Shown piece by piece: positions 1-9,248 of a DNA stretch of 64,000 nucleotides. A program made the position numbers and the translations under genes. Numbering within the stretch: the first letter of the stretch is position 1; every line of letters begins with the position of its first letter. The stretch is from Candidatus Poribacteria bacterium (GTDB lineage: Bacteria; Poribacteria; WGA-4E; WGA-3G): the NCBI GenBank assembly GCA_958295815.1, contig OY282374.1, forward strand, positions 1,260,856 to 1,324,855. Direction: 5' to 3'. The notes under the pieces are model-generated. The model made no database searches. It was not told where the DNA came from and worked only from the letters and a program-made list of their open reading frames with translations.

Positions 1-89
1 AAGGACATGAAGATTATCAGGAGATTCACGGCAAGAGATTTCCTTTTGATGACAGAGTTGTGGCTTCAGATATTTTGGAGTCCTTGTGA
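1..89 (+). CDS. murE: MurE C-terminal end (partial, UDP-MurNAc-tripeptide synthetase)
   Basis: Only the last 28 codons are inside the window, read from base 3 to a TGA at 87-89. They include GHEDYQEIHGKRFPFDDR, which matches the C-terminal signature of MurE, where a G-HE-YQ stretch is followed by an FDDRE-like motif near the end of the Mur ligase C-terminal domain. MurE adds the third residue (diaminopimelate or lysine) to UDP-MurNAc-dipeptide in the cytoplasm. The position upstream of murF fits a dcw cluster. The call rests on a short tail, but the motif and the context agree. Confidence 0.8.
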   Translation, partial: GHEDYQEIHGKRFPFDDRVVASDILESL

Positions 90-183
90 GCGCATGGTTG
101 AAGAATTGCCCAGTTTCATTTAATCTATCCTCTGGGATTTTACAATAAAGCGGATTTTACGGAAAGCCGAGCGTAGACGGAAG

Positions 184-945
184 ATGCATAGTACGGAGAT
201 TAAAGGTCTCAGCGTCTCATATCAGGTCGCCGGGGAAGGCGATGTAGTCCTCCTCCTGCACGGTTGGGGTGGAGAAGCCGCAAGTTTTCAACCCGTCTTT
301 GAATGGCTTACACGATCCCACAAAGTTTACGCACTTGATTTGCCGGGGTTCGGCAAGAGCCAGATGCCGCTAACGGCATGGGATACGTCCGACTACGCGC
401 AGTTTGTTACAGCCTTTTTGGAGAAATTTTGCATTCCAAAGGCACATCTCATCGGACACTCCTTTGGTGGTAGGATTTCAATTATCCTCTCATCGGAGCA
501 CCCTGAAAAAGTGGATAAACTTATTCTTGTTGATAGTGCGGGCATTAAGCCGCGCCGAACAGCAAAATACTATTTTCGGGTAGGTGTAGCAAAAGCCGGA
601 AAATTGCTTCGCCGATGTGGAAAGTATGGAAATCATCTCGCAAATACGGTATCTCAACGCACTGGCTCTAAGGACTATCAGGAGGCTGGCGATATGCGTG
701 CCACGCTCGTAAAGGTCGTCAACCAAGACCTACGTCCACTCTTACCTCGGATAGCTGCATCTACACTGTTAATCTGGGGCGAGAACGATAAAGATACACC
801 CGTGTCATTCGGGCGGATTATGGAGAAAGAAATACCCGATGCCGGGTTGGTCGTGCTAAAGGACGCAGGGCACTTTTCATATCTTGACAAATTTCCGCAG
901 TTTTGCCGAATTGTGGCAAGTTTTTTGCAAATCTCAAGTGTATAA
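184..945 (+). CDS. alpha/beta hydrolase inserted between murE and murF
   Basis: A 253-aa alpha/beta-hydrolase-fold protein. The oxyanion-hole HGWGG is at residues 26-30 and the nucleophile elbow GHSFGG at 91-96, giving Ser93. Asp202 or Asp204 in WGENDKD and His230 in DAGHFSY complete a plausible triad. There is no signal peptide, so it is probably cytoplasmic. It lies 94 bp after murE and 44 bp before the likely murF start, so it is probably co-transcribed with them. The substrate is unknown; fold-level similarity cannot separate esterase, lipase or amidase activity. It is not a standard dcw-cluster member, which makes an envelope-precursor role worth testing but unproven. Confidence 0.85.
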   Translation: MHSTEIKGLSVSYQVAGEGDVVLLLHGWGGEAASFQPVFEWLTRSHKVYALDLPGFGKSQMPLTAWDTSDYAQFVTAFLEKFCIPKAHLIGHSFGGRISIILSSEHPEKVDKLILVDSAGIKPRRTAKYYFRVGVAKAGKLLRRCGKYGNHLANTVSQRTGSKDYQEAGDMRATLVKVVNQDLRPLLPRIAASTLLIWGENDKDTPVSFGRIMEKEIPDAGLVVLKDAGHFSYLDKFPQFCRIVASFLQISSV

Positions 946-989
946 ATGAGACTTGCTACCTATACAAAATCGATAGAAGGAAAGGGAAA

Positions 990-2657
990 ATGACTTTGGG
1001 AACGATCGGTGGTATGCTTTTCTACTTCGCAACACTAACGTGTGTGGCGAGAGCAATCGTCAGAACAACAGGTGGACTTCATATACTCCAACTCGATGGT
1101 TATAAGACACATCGATACCTGAAGTGGATGGGTCAGCATCTGAGGAATTGTTTTGAGATCAGAGAAATTCTCATCGTTAGTGGTTTGCTGGTTATTACGG
1201 CGTTTTATCCACAATATCATGACACTTGGTTTTTTCCGATCCTGTGTGTTGCTTGGGGCGGATTCCAAATTTATATGCTCACACGCCGGAAAAAGGTTGA
1301 AGCGAAAAAGCCTCTCGTTTATACAGCACGCGCAAAGCGGGTGTTCGGGCTTTCAATCGGCCTGCTTGCAGGCTTGGCAGTGGCAATTGTTCTCGTAGCA
1401 AAGGAGAGTCCATGGCGCGTGTCAGTCTTCCTATTTAGTGAAGTAAGCGTCATCAATTTAACCATTGCTAACCTTCTTATCTATCCTTTGGAGCGGGCAA
1501 TAAATGAAGCCTATCTCCTTTCCGCAAGAAAACGGATTAAAGCATTCAGTCCCAAGGTCGTCGGTATCACTGGGAGTTACGGCAAGACGAGTACGAAATA
1601 TATTTTGCATCGGATTTTGTCCGAAAAATTTAACACCTTGATGACACCCGATAGTTACAACACACCGATGGGTATCTGCAAAGTCATTCGAGGTCAACTT
1701 GCTGCCGAGCATGAGATATTTATAGTTGAAATGGGTGCTTATAAACGTGGCGACATCCGCGAATTGTGCAATTTAGCTTCACCGCAAATAGGGATTCTTA
1801 CAGCTGTCGGTCCCCAGCATCTGGAGCGGTTCAAAAGTATCGAAAATATCGCTAAAACGAAATATGAACTCATTGAGTCCCTGCCACCCGGTGGACTCGC
1901 AGTCTTCAATTGTGACAATGAGATCTGCGCTGAACTTGCTGATAAACGCGAACAAGGTGGTAGTTCAGTGTTTCGCTACGCAACAGAACCATCTGCTGTC
2001 GACTCGACTCCTGAACGAGGACAGTTAACCGCTACAAATATTCGACACACCGAAGCGGGACTCGCTTTCACAGTGCAGGCATTTGTTGATACCCAGGATG
2101 CTAACGAAGTGGAAATTCGCACACAACTTTTGGGCAGGCATAATGTATCTAATATCCTTGCCGCAATGGTAGTTGCGATGGAGTGCGGGATGACGCTTGA
2201 AGAAATTCGGACAGCAATTGCAAATGTGGAACCTGTACCACATCGCTTGCAATTAACAGCCGGTGCTGGGGGTGTAACCATCATTGATGACAGTTTCAAT
2301 TCCAATCCTGTTGGCGCGAAGGCAGCTCTTGAGGTTCTTACTGAAATTGGAGATGGGAAAAAAGTCCTGGTAACACCCGGTATGGTAGAACTCGGTGAAA
2401 AAGAGTACGAAGAGAATAAGAAACTTGGGGAACACGCTGCTGGCGTCTGTGATCTGGTGATTTTAGTTGGACCTACAAGAACTATCCCAATTTTAGATGG
2501 CTTGAAAGCTGCCGCATATCCGAACCAACAGATCATTGTCGCACTCAACTTAGAAGAGGTTAAACAACATTTAGCAACGCGGGTACAGTCGGGAGATATT
2601 GTCCTTTTTGAGAACGACCTCCCGGACAACTATAATGAGGAAAGAGTTGCCTCCTAA
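990..2657 (+). CDS. murF: MurF-type Mur ligase with N-terminal membrane region
   Basis: UDP-MurNAc-tripeptide--D-Ala-D-Ala ligase, adding the D-Ala-D-Ala dipeptide to the peptidoglycan precursor. The Mur ligase core starts with GITGSYGKTSTK (ATP P-loop), followed by the central-domain DSYNTPMG region and the C-terminal-domain DDSFNSNP motif. I choose the ATG at 990, preceded by AGAAGGAAAGGG, rather than the longer frame opening at 903, which would overlap the hydrolase gene. That gives 555 aa, about 100 more than a typical MurF of roughly 450. The extra part is an N-terminal region of about 165 residues with four or five hydrophobic segments, so this ligase is predicted to be membrane-anchored. 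It could be another Mur-ligase family member, but the position and motifs favour MurF. Confidence 0.85.
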   Translation: MTLGTIGGMLFYFATLTCVARAIVRTTGGLHILQLDGYKTHRYLKWMGQHLRNCFEIREILIVSGLLVITAFYPQYHDTWFFPILCVAWGGFQIYMLTRRKKVEAKKPLVYTARAKRVFGLSIGLLAGLAVAIVLVAKESPWRVSVFLFSEVSVINLTIANLLIYPLERAINEAYLLSARKRIKAFSPKVVGITGSYGKTSTKYILHRILSEKFNTLMTPDSYNTPMGICKVIRGQLAAEHEIFIVEMGAYKRGDIRELCNLASPQIGILTAVGPQHLERFKSIENIAKTKYELIESLPPGGLAVFNCDNEICAELADKREQGGSSVFRYATEPSAVDSTPERGQLTATNIRHTEAGLAFTVQAFVDTQDANEVEIRTQLLGRHNVSNILAAMVVAMECGMTLEEIRTAIANVEPVPHRLQLTAGAGGVTIIDDSFNSNPVGAKAALEVLTEIGDGKKVLVTPGMVELGEKEYEENKKLGEHAAGVCDLVILVGPTRTIPILDGLKAAAYPNQQIIVALNLEEVKQHLATRVQSGDIVLFENDLPDNYNEERVAS

Positions 2658-2745
2658 AATTAATTTCTAAATCCCGTCCCACGCGTATACTTTACAATCT
2701 TCCTGAAGGGTTAATCAATCAGCCCAAAGGCAATATATAAATAAA

Positions 2746-3951
2746 ATGTCAAAACACAATGTAGCGCTCATCTTTGGTGGATGCACACCTGAACATGAAG
2801 TTTCAATCGTAACAGCCCATCAGGTTTACATCGCTTTGCAAGAAAATTATCATGTCATCCCCATTTACGTCACGAAGAACGGAGAATGGCTAACTGGAGA
2901 TGCTTTGGGGGACTTATCCGCTTTTACTGATGGAACACTACCACATCCTTCCGATTTTGACAAAATTACCATCGAATTTTATCCTGAACCAAAATTCGTT
3001 GTTACCAGCAAGCACTGGATCAGTCGGAACGTTCAAAAAAGAACAGCCCTCCCAATAGATGTCGTCTTTCCAGCGATACACGGCATGCATGGTGAGGATG
3101 GGACACTTCAAGGGTTATTGGAACTCATGAATCTACCTTACGTTGGTGCTGGAGTCGTCGGTTCTGCTGTCGGCATGGATAAAATTATGATGAAGGCGAT
3201 TCTTAGTGAGAACGCCCTTCCGGTCCTTCCTTATTCGTATTGGACACATCACGACTGGAATACGCTGCGGGACGAGATTCTCGAAGAGGTGGAGACAACG
3301 CTATCCTACCCGCTTTTTGTCAAACCCGCGATGAGTGGTTCAAGCATCGGTGTTAGTCATGTCAAAGATCAAAACGAACTTCTGGTCGCCGCCGAAGTTG
3401 CAGGGCAGTACTCGCGTAGAACCCTCGTCGAAAAAGCTGTTGAGCAACCTCTTGAAATCAATTGTGCAGTCATAGGGATAGAAGATCCGATCGCTTCTGT
3501 TTGTGAGCAACCTGTGACACAAACTAATTTTCTCAGTTTTGATGATAAATATATCCATCAAGAAGCGGAGAACTCTGGAATGGCAGGTGCGGATCGCAAA
3601 ATTCCTGCACCCATTTCGGAAGAATTAACGTCACATATACAGGGGCTTGCTGTCCGCACTTTTCAGGTTTTAGATTGTGCTGGTGTGGCACGTATTGACT
3701 TTCTCGTAGATACAGAACATAACGTCTATGTCAATGAGATCAATACTATCCCGGGTTCCTATAGTTACTACCTGTGGACTCATCAAGACATTGAATTTCC
3801 GAAACTTGTATCGGAACTTATTGGTTTAGCATTTAAGGCACATGCAGAGAAAAATGCTCTAACTTATTCTTATACGACGAACCTCCTAAGCCAGGCAGGC
3901 GCGAGCCTCGCTAAATTGAAAAAGGGTGAAAAACTTGGAGGGACGGCGTAA
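2746..3951 (+). CDS. ddl: D-alanine--D-alanine ligase
   Basis: A 401-aa ATP-grasp ligase that joins two D-alanines to make the dipeptide used by MurF. The N-terminus (VALIFGGCTPEHEVS) is the Ddl signature. It is followed by HGMHGEDGTLQG, the ATP-binding KPAMSGSSIGVS and the C-terminal metal/substrate motif EINTIPGS. The length is slightly above the usual 310-370, because of a longer N-terminal domain like that of DdlA types and a short C-terminal tail. It sits 88 bp after murF and 41 bp before mraY, an unusual place, since ddl normally lies near murC/ftsQ when clustered. A TATACT hexamer near 2689 could be a -10 box, but I see no convincing -35. Confidence 0.95.
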   Translation: MSKHNVALIFGGCTPEHEVSIVTAHQVYIALQENYHVIPIYVTKNGEWLTGDALGDLSAFTDGTLPHPSDFDKITIEFYPEPKFVVTSKHWISRNVQKRTALPIDVVFPAIHGMHGEDGTLQGLLELMNLPYVGAGVVGSAVGMDKIMMKAILSENALPVLPYSYWTHHDWNTLRDEILEEVETTLSYPLFVKPAMSGSSIGVSHVKDQNELLVAAEVAGQYSRRTLVEKAVEQPLEINCAVIGIEDPIASVCEQPVTQTNFLSFDDKYIHQEAENSGMAGADRKIPAPISEELTSHIQGLAVRTFQVLDCAGVARIDFLVDTEHNVYVNEINTIPGSYSYYLWTHQDIEFPKLVSELIGLAFKAHAEKNALTYSYTTNLLSQAGASLAKLKKGEKLGGTA

Positions 3952-3992
3952 CGCACTGTTGTAAAATTAGCATCGCTTTTTTGTAGGGAAAA

Positions 3993-5111
3993 ATGTTCTA
4001 TCACCTCCTATACGAAAACCTCGTTGACACCTTTTCACCATTCAATATTTTTCGCTATATTAGTTTCCGCGCAATTTATGCGACAGCTACCGCTCTTCTC
4101 ATTTCTTGGGTCTTAGGTCCCTTTATGATAGCGAAGTTGAAGCAGTTGCACATCGGGGAACATATTCAGGAGGAGGTAGCAAACGCCCAACAAAACACAG
4201 AAAATCAGAACAAAGCGGGGATACCAACAATGGGCGGCGTCCTCATCATTATCTCTGTTCTGATATCGGTAGTCTTCTGGTCGCGCTTAGACCAGCCTTA
4301 TATCTACTTGATGGTATTGACAACGCTTTGGTTCGGTGGACTCGGCTTTTTAGATGATTATAATAAACTGGTAAAACAGCAATCGTTAGGACTCCGTGGA
4401 TGGCATAAAATTGGGCTTCAAACTTTGGGAGCGTTGGCAATTGCAGTGTATCTTTATCAATGGGGGACTGCACACGGCGGCGATGTCGTGACACGCACTT
4501 CTCTGAGTCTGCCCTTTTTCAAAGAGCTAAATCCGAATTTAGGTGTATTGTTTATCCCATTCGCGACATTGGTGATCGTTGGGGCATCGAATGCTGTTAA
4601 TCTGACAGATGGAATGGATGGGTTGGCGATTGGATGCACACTTTTCGTTGCTGGGACGCTGGGCATAGTAGGATATATGACAAGTCACAACGAAATCGCA
4701 GCGTATCTAAACATCTTCCATTTACCAATAAGCGGAGAAGTTACGGCGATTTTCTGTTCGGCATTAGTAGGGGCGGGGATCGGATTTTTATGGTATAACG
4801 GTCATCCTGCCCAAGTCTTTATGGGAGATACCGGATCATTAGCACTCGGTGCAACGCTTGGAACGGTCGCAGTGCTTATAAAGCAGGAATTCCTGCTCCT
4901 AATAGTCGGTGCTATTTTCGTTGCTGAGACCCTGTCAGTTATTATTCAGGTCTGGTCGTTCCGTACATTTGGCAAACGGGTGTTCAAGATGTCACCGATT
5001 CACTACCATTTCCTGCTCTCAGGGTGGAAAGAATCCAAAGTCGTTATCCGGTTCTGGATTGTCGGGTTTATCTTAGTTTTGATAGCTTTGAGTACCTTGA
5101 AACTTAGGTAA
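3993..5111 (+). CDS. mraY: phospho-MurNAc-pentapeptide transferase
   Basis: A 372-aa polytopic membrane enzyme that transfers phospho-MurNAc-pentapeptide to undecaprenyl phosphate, giving lipid I. Diagnostic motifs are present in order: GIPTMGG, the catalytic aspartates in FLDDYNK, NLTDGMDGL, the GDTGSLALG loop and the HYHF histidine motif near the C-terminus. About ten hydrophobic helices are visible, as in the family, and the length is normal. The ATG at 3993 follows TAGGGAAAA as a modest ribosome site. It is followed by murD with little spacing and belongs to the same transcription unit. Confidence 0.97.
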   Translation: MFYHLLYENLVDTFSPFNIFRYISFRAIYATATALLISWVLGPFMIAKLKQLHIGEHIQEEVANAQQNTENQNKAGIPTMGGVLIIISVLISVVFWSRLDQPYIYLMVLTTLWFGGLGFLDDYNKLVKQQSLGLRGWHKIGLQTLGALAIAVYLYQWGTAHGGDVVTRTSLSLPFFKELNPNLGVLFIPFATLVIVGASNAVNLTDGMDGLAIGCTLFVAGTLGIVGYMTSHNEIAAYLNIFHLPISGEVTAIFCSALVGAGIGFLWYNGHPAQVFMGDTGSLALGATLGTVAVLIKQEFLLLIVGAIFVAETLSVIIQVWSFRTFGKRVFKMSPIHYHFLLSGWKESKVVIRFWIVGFILVLIALSTLKLR

Positions 5112-5193
5112 AATAGGCAGTCTTGTGTTGCCACAGCCTCGTATATCAGTGCTTTCCTTGAAGGCATGCCAGTTATTCTCGTTGGGACAAAAA

Positions 5194-6597
5194 ATGCGAT
5201 TACAAGGGAAACGTGTTACAATTTTTGGCTTAAATCGAAGTGGAGTCGCCGCTGCAAAACTATTACATACACGAAGGGCATCTGTCACCCTTACAGATAA
5301 GCGTGCCTCCAAAGCGTTATCGGCGGAAATCAAGGCTCTCAACGAGTTCTCTGAACCTAATGAAATCCGAAAGTATCTCGGAGAGCATCCAACTGAATGC
5401 ATCGCTGATGCTGATTTTATAGTTGTATCCCCCGGGGTGCCACCGGATATTCCGATTCTCTGTGAGGCACGGGCGCGAAACATTCCAATCCTCGCGGAAT
5501 TAGAAGTTGCAGCAAGGATGTGTCCGGCACCGATTGTCGCTATTACTGGAACGAAAGGGAAGTCCACCACAACACTGCTCACGGCGGCGCTGCTAAAAGA
5601 GAGCGGTAAGTTTCGCAGCGTCTGCGTCGCGGGAAACATCGGTGTCCCATTGGCAGCAGAGGTCCAAAACCTTACAGATCGAGATATAGTCGTTATTGAA
5701 GCGAGCAGTTTTCAATTAGAGAGCACTGTCAGTTTTCACCCACTGGTAAGTGTTGTACTCAATCTCTCACGCGATCATTTGGATAGACATGGAACTATGT
5801 CGAATTATCGCGACGCCAAGCAGAAGATTTCTGAAAATCAGACTGCAGCCGATTGGATGGTTCTCAACGGTTCTGATGCCTCTGTCAAGGATTTCGCTGC
5901 ATCTACAATGGCGAAAGTCGTCTATTTTACAGACGAAGTTGTGAGCGCAAATGCGTCGTTTTCGGGCACATTTAGGGATGGTTCGGAACTTTTCGCACAA
6001 GGTGATGGTGTACGAGAAAAAATTTGTGATGTGGCAGATATTCCACTTCCAGGAGCACACAACGTACAGAATGTCCTCGCCGCGGCGACTGTAGCGCGAA
6101 TTCTGGGTGTCACAGGAACACAAATCCAATCGGCACTCCGGAATTTCGACAAATCGCATCCCGCTTTAGTTCACGCTTTTGAACCCGTTAAAACCATAGA
6201 AGGCATTGAATTCATAAACGATTCAAAAGCAACAAACGTAGCAGCAGTCAAAGCTGCTCTTGAATCGATAGAAGGGCATCGGGTTGTTCTGATAATGGGT
6301 GGCTATGATAAGGGCAACGACTATACACCACTATGTGAAATCGTTCGAAACCGTGTTAAAGTGGCCGTGATGCTTGGAGCGTATACACAGCAAATTGAAA
6401 AAACTCTCGCTAATACAACAGACATAATGAAGGCAAAAACAATGATGGAAGCGGTACAGATTGCCTACAAACACGCATCGGCTGGTGATGTTGTTCTTTT
6501 ATCACCCGCCAACGCAAGTTTTGATATGTACACTGACTATAAAGCACGAGGAGTGGCCTTTAAGGACGCAGTACATGCGCTTCAACCACTTAAGTAG
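5194..6597 (+). CDS. murD: UDP-MurNAc-L-alanine--D-glutamate ligase
   Basis: MurD adds D-glutamate to UDP-MurNAc-L-Ala in the cytoplasm. The frame is open from a GTG at 5125, but homology-like sequence begins at MRLQGKRVTIFGLNRSG, so I choose the ATG at 5194 (467 aa, the family norm). Domain order is an N-terminal Rossmann-like uracil-binding domain, the central ATPase with ITGTKGKSTTT, and the C-terminal domain with NDSKATN and GGYDKG. It lies between mraY and ftsW in the same direction. The start is the only uncertain point. Confidence 0.95.
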   Translation: MRLQGKRVTIFGLNRSGVAAAKLLHTRRASVTLTDKRASKALSAEIKALNEFSEPNEIRKYLGEHPTECIADADFIVVSPGVPPDIPILCEARARNIPILAELEVAARMCPAPIVAITGTKGKSTTTLLTAALLKESGKFRSVCVAGNIGVPLAAEVQNLTDRDIVVIEASSFQLESTVSFHPLVSVVLNLSRDHLDRHGTMSNYRDAKQKISENQTAADWMVLNGSDASVKDFAASTMAKVVYFTDEVVSANASFSGTFRDGSELFAQGDGVREKICDVADIPLPGAHNVQNVLAAATVARILGVTGTQIQSALRNFDKSHPALVHAFEPVKTIEGIEFINDSKATNVAAVKAALESIEGHRVVLIMGGYDKGNDYTPLCEIVRNRVKVAVMLGAYTQQIEKTLANTTDIMKAKTMMEAVQIAYKHASAGDVVLLSPANASFDMYTDYKARGVAFKDAVHALQPLK

Positions 6598-6614
6598 AGG
6601 ATTATAACGCTACA

Positions 6615-7886
6615 ATGGGACGTAATTTCCAAAAACGAGATCGGAATAACCGAAGCTCCACCTCTAATGTAAAGACCGGAAGTAATTATTGGTCAAACAC
6701 GCGCGCCTATAGCGTTATGGAGGAGAATCAGAAACGGGTCGCGGCGGAGGTGCCTGTTTTACGACCGGGTCGAATGGATCGGAGTGTGATTGCCCTAACT
6801 TTCTGCCTTGTTGCCATAGGCATCTTGATGGTCTACAGTTCAAGTCATCTCCTTTCTTCAAGACACTACGACGGCTACAGTTACCGTTATTTGCAAATAC
6901 ACATTATTGCCTGTATAATCGGATTAACTGGGATGTTTGTGACCTCCTATTTGCCCTATAGACTTTATGCGAAGTATGCCAATCTTTTTTTACTACTCTC
7001 CTTTGTAGGCTTACTGTTAGTTTTCGTGCCAAGCTTAAGCGTAAGTGTGCAAGGCGCAGAAGGCGGTAGGTTTAACCGCTGGATTCGTATAGGAAACTTG
7101 CCTGTCAATTTTCAACCTGTTGAATTCGCGAAAATAGCATTAGTTATCCATGTGGCACATTTCATAAGCCGAGACCCAGATCGCGTCAAAAGTCTTTTGA
7201 ACGGCGTGCTTCCGAATATGCTGATTGTCGGTGCTGCCTTTGCATTAGTCGCAAGCCAACCTGATTTCGGTTCCGCATTCTTATTGGCACTAACTGTCTG
7301 CATCGTCCTGTTTGTTGGGGGGATTCGTATCCTACACGCATTGGCACTGGTTGGTGTAGGCGGTGGCCTCCTCAGTTTGCTCATAATTCGAGATCCCTAT
7401 AGATTGAAGCGGTTCTTGGACTATTTCGCTATGTTGAAATCGCCAGATGCAGCAAACTATCAACTAACCCGATCGCTGGATGCTCTTGGAGGCGGTGGTC
7501 TCCTCGGTGCAGGAATTGACAGTAGTCTTCAGAAAATATCGCGTCTCCCCTATCCGCACACAGATTTTATTTTCGCAGTGTTGGGAGAAGAATTTGGATT
7601 CATTGGTGCTGTCGCTGTAACAATCCTTTTCATGTTGTTTATATGGCGTGGGTTGCACATTGCTCGGAGTGCGAGTGATCATTTCGCATCACTACTTGCT
7701 ACCGGAATTACAATCCTAATCGGTTTACAAGCGTTCATCAATATTGGTGTTGTGACAGGTTTGTTACCCACCAAGGGGATTACATTACCGTTTATCAGCT
7801 ATGGTGGTTCATCAATCGTCCTCAGTCTGGTGAGTGTCGGTATACTTTTGAATATATCACGGATCGCCAATCCGACTAAGGAGTAA
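6615..7886 (+). CDS. ftsW: FtsW, SEDS lipid II polymerase/division protein
   Basis: A 423-aa SEDS family membrane protein that polymerises septal glycan from lipid II with a partner class-B PBP. About 55 charged residues precede the first helix, and around ten hydrophobic segments follow. Conserved stretches include PVNFQPVEFAKIA, the extracellular GAGIDSSLQK...PHTDFIFAVLGEEFG loop and the C-terminal SYGGSSIVLSL motif. Position between murD and murG distinguishes FtsW from the elongation paralogue RodA. It starts 17 bp after murD. Confidence 0.93.
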   Translation: MGRNFQKRDRNNRSSTSNVKTGSNYWSNTRAYSVMEENQKRVAAEVPVLRPGRMDRSVIALTFCLVAIGILMVYSSSHLLSSRHYDGYSYRYLQIHIIACIIGLTGMFVTSYLPYRLYAKYANLFLLLSFVGLLLVFVPSLSVSVQGAEGGRFNRWIRIGNLPVNFQPVEFAKIALVIHVAHFISRDPDRVKSLLNGVLPNMLIVGAAFALVASQPDFGSAFLLALTVCIVLFVGGIRILHALALVGVGGGLLSLLIIRDPYRLKRFLDYFAMLKSPDAANYQLTRSLDALGGGGLLGAGIDSSLQKISRLPYPHTDFIFAVLGEEFGFIGAVAVTILFMLFIWRGLHIARSASDHFASLLATGITILIGLQAFINIGVVTGLLPTKGITLPFISYGGSSIVLSLVSVGILLNISRIANPTKE

Positions 7887-7952
7887 TGGAATACTGTCGT
7901 TCTCTATATCGTTCCTATACCAGACGATTGAATAAGTTCTGAAGCGTTGACT

Positions 7953-9158
7953 ATGATTGATTCTAAATTTTTCAATACAAATTTATCAAGGGCAGATGGT
8001 CTCTATCAAGTGACTACCGAAGAGTGGACAACACACAAGAAAGTGGTTATCGCAGGCGGCGGCACAGGCGGACATATCTACCCCGCCATCGGCATTGCCC
8101 AAGCACTGAAACGTTTGGATGCTACAGTGGATATCGTGTTCATTGGAGGTGGAGATCGCTTAGAGTCAAAGTTGATTCCTCAGCACGGTTTCCATTTCAT
8201 GCCTATTTCTGTTGCAGGTTTTCCACGCCGATTGACTTTACAGTGGATTCCTGTCCTCTGGAAAGCCTTTCGCGGGTTTATCCAGTCGTTGCGCTATATG
8301 AAGAAACTGAAACCGGATATTGTTATCGGAACCGGTGGGTACGTCTCAGGTCCGGTGCTTTTAGCCGGACTCCTGTGTAGGGTTTCGATAGCTATCCAAG
8401 AACAGAATGCTTCTGTCGGTTTAACAAACGGAGTCTTGGCACGCTGGGCAAAAATGGCTTACCTTGCTATGGGAACTGTTCGCAATAGGAGTTCGTTCCG
8501 ACACACGGCGAATGTCGAGGTGACAGGGAACCCTATTCGTCCCGCAATCGCTGCATTCCAGAAATCTGAGGCAACTTACCAGAAATTTGGGTTGTGTCCA
8601 AGCCGGAAAACAGTCTTTGTAATGGGCGGAAGCCAGGGAGCACAGGCTATCAATAGTGCGATTGTGGAGGCACTTCCACATTTGCTCGAATTTGCTGATC
8701 GACTCCAAATAGTACACCAAACAGGTGCAGCTGAAGCGCAAACAGTTCAGGAAGCATACCACAGTAAGCTTGAATCGCATCAGGAATTCCTGTATCGCGT
8801 CCAACCGTTCTTCGATACTATTGAAGAAATCTATAGCATAGCAGATGTCATGGTATGCAGGGCAGGTGGGATGACTGTCGCTGAAGTCACTGCTTGTGGT
8901 ATTCCTGCAATTTTCATACCTTTGCCATCCCAAACAGGGAATGATCAGGTATTAAACGCTCGTGCTATTGCGGAAGGAGGAGGTGCCGTTGTGCTTGAGC
9001 AAGGCATGCTTACGGTAGAGTCTCTTGTTCAGAATCTTGTGGATATAGTGCTTGATGAAAATGCACATGAACGGATGGCGGCTGCAAGTCAAGCGTTGGG
9101 TAAACCACATGCCAGCGATCACATCGCCAAATCTATTCTTTCAGACAATGCAATTTAA
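7953..9158 (+). CDS. murG: MurG, lipid II synthase (GlcNAc transferase)
   Basis: Transfers GlcNAc from UDP-GlcNAc to lipid I at the inner face of the membrane. The N-terminal VVIAGGGTGGHIYPA loop is the GT28 signature, followed by GTGGYVSGPVL, NPIR, GGSQGAQAIN and the C-terminal donor-site RAGGMTVAEV. The region before the GGTGGH loop is about 30 residues longer than usual. An in-frame TTG (7947), ATG (7953) or GTG (8010) could each be the start, and none has a strong ribosome site. I report the ATG. It is followed by murC after about 90 bp. Confidence 0.95.
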   Translation: MIDSKFFNTNLSRADGLYQVTTEEWTTHKKVVIAGGGTGGHIYPAIGIAQALKRLDATVDIVFIGGGDRLESKLIPQHGFHFMPISVAGFPRRLTLQWIPVLWKAFRGFIQSLRYMKKLKPDIVIGTGGYVSGPVLLAGLLCRVSIAIQEQNASVGLTNGVLARWAKMAYLAMGTVRNRSSFRHTANVEVTGNPIRPAIAAFQKSEATYQKFGLCPSRKTVFVMGGSQGAQAINSAIVEALPHLLEFADRLQIVHQTGAAEAQTVQEAYHSKLESHQEFLYRVQPFFDTIEEIYSIADVMVCRAGGMTVAEVTACGIPAIFIPLPSQTGNDQVLNARAIAEGGGAVVLEQGMLTVESLVQNLVDIVLDENAHERMAAASQALGKPHASDHIAKSILSDNAI

Positions 9159-9248
9159 GGTTGATTTTATACCTCGCGATAGGTTAAAAAATTAGAAGGC
9201 ATTATAAATTCTTATAAATTATTAATCGGGTAAGGGCAAAACAACAAC

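Noticed and set aside
1976..2629. 217-codon minus-strand ORF opposite murF
   Set aside because: It lies wholly inside the murF coding region, is rich in Ser, Thr and Pro as expected of an antisense frame, and has no family motif.
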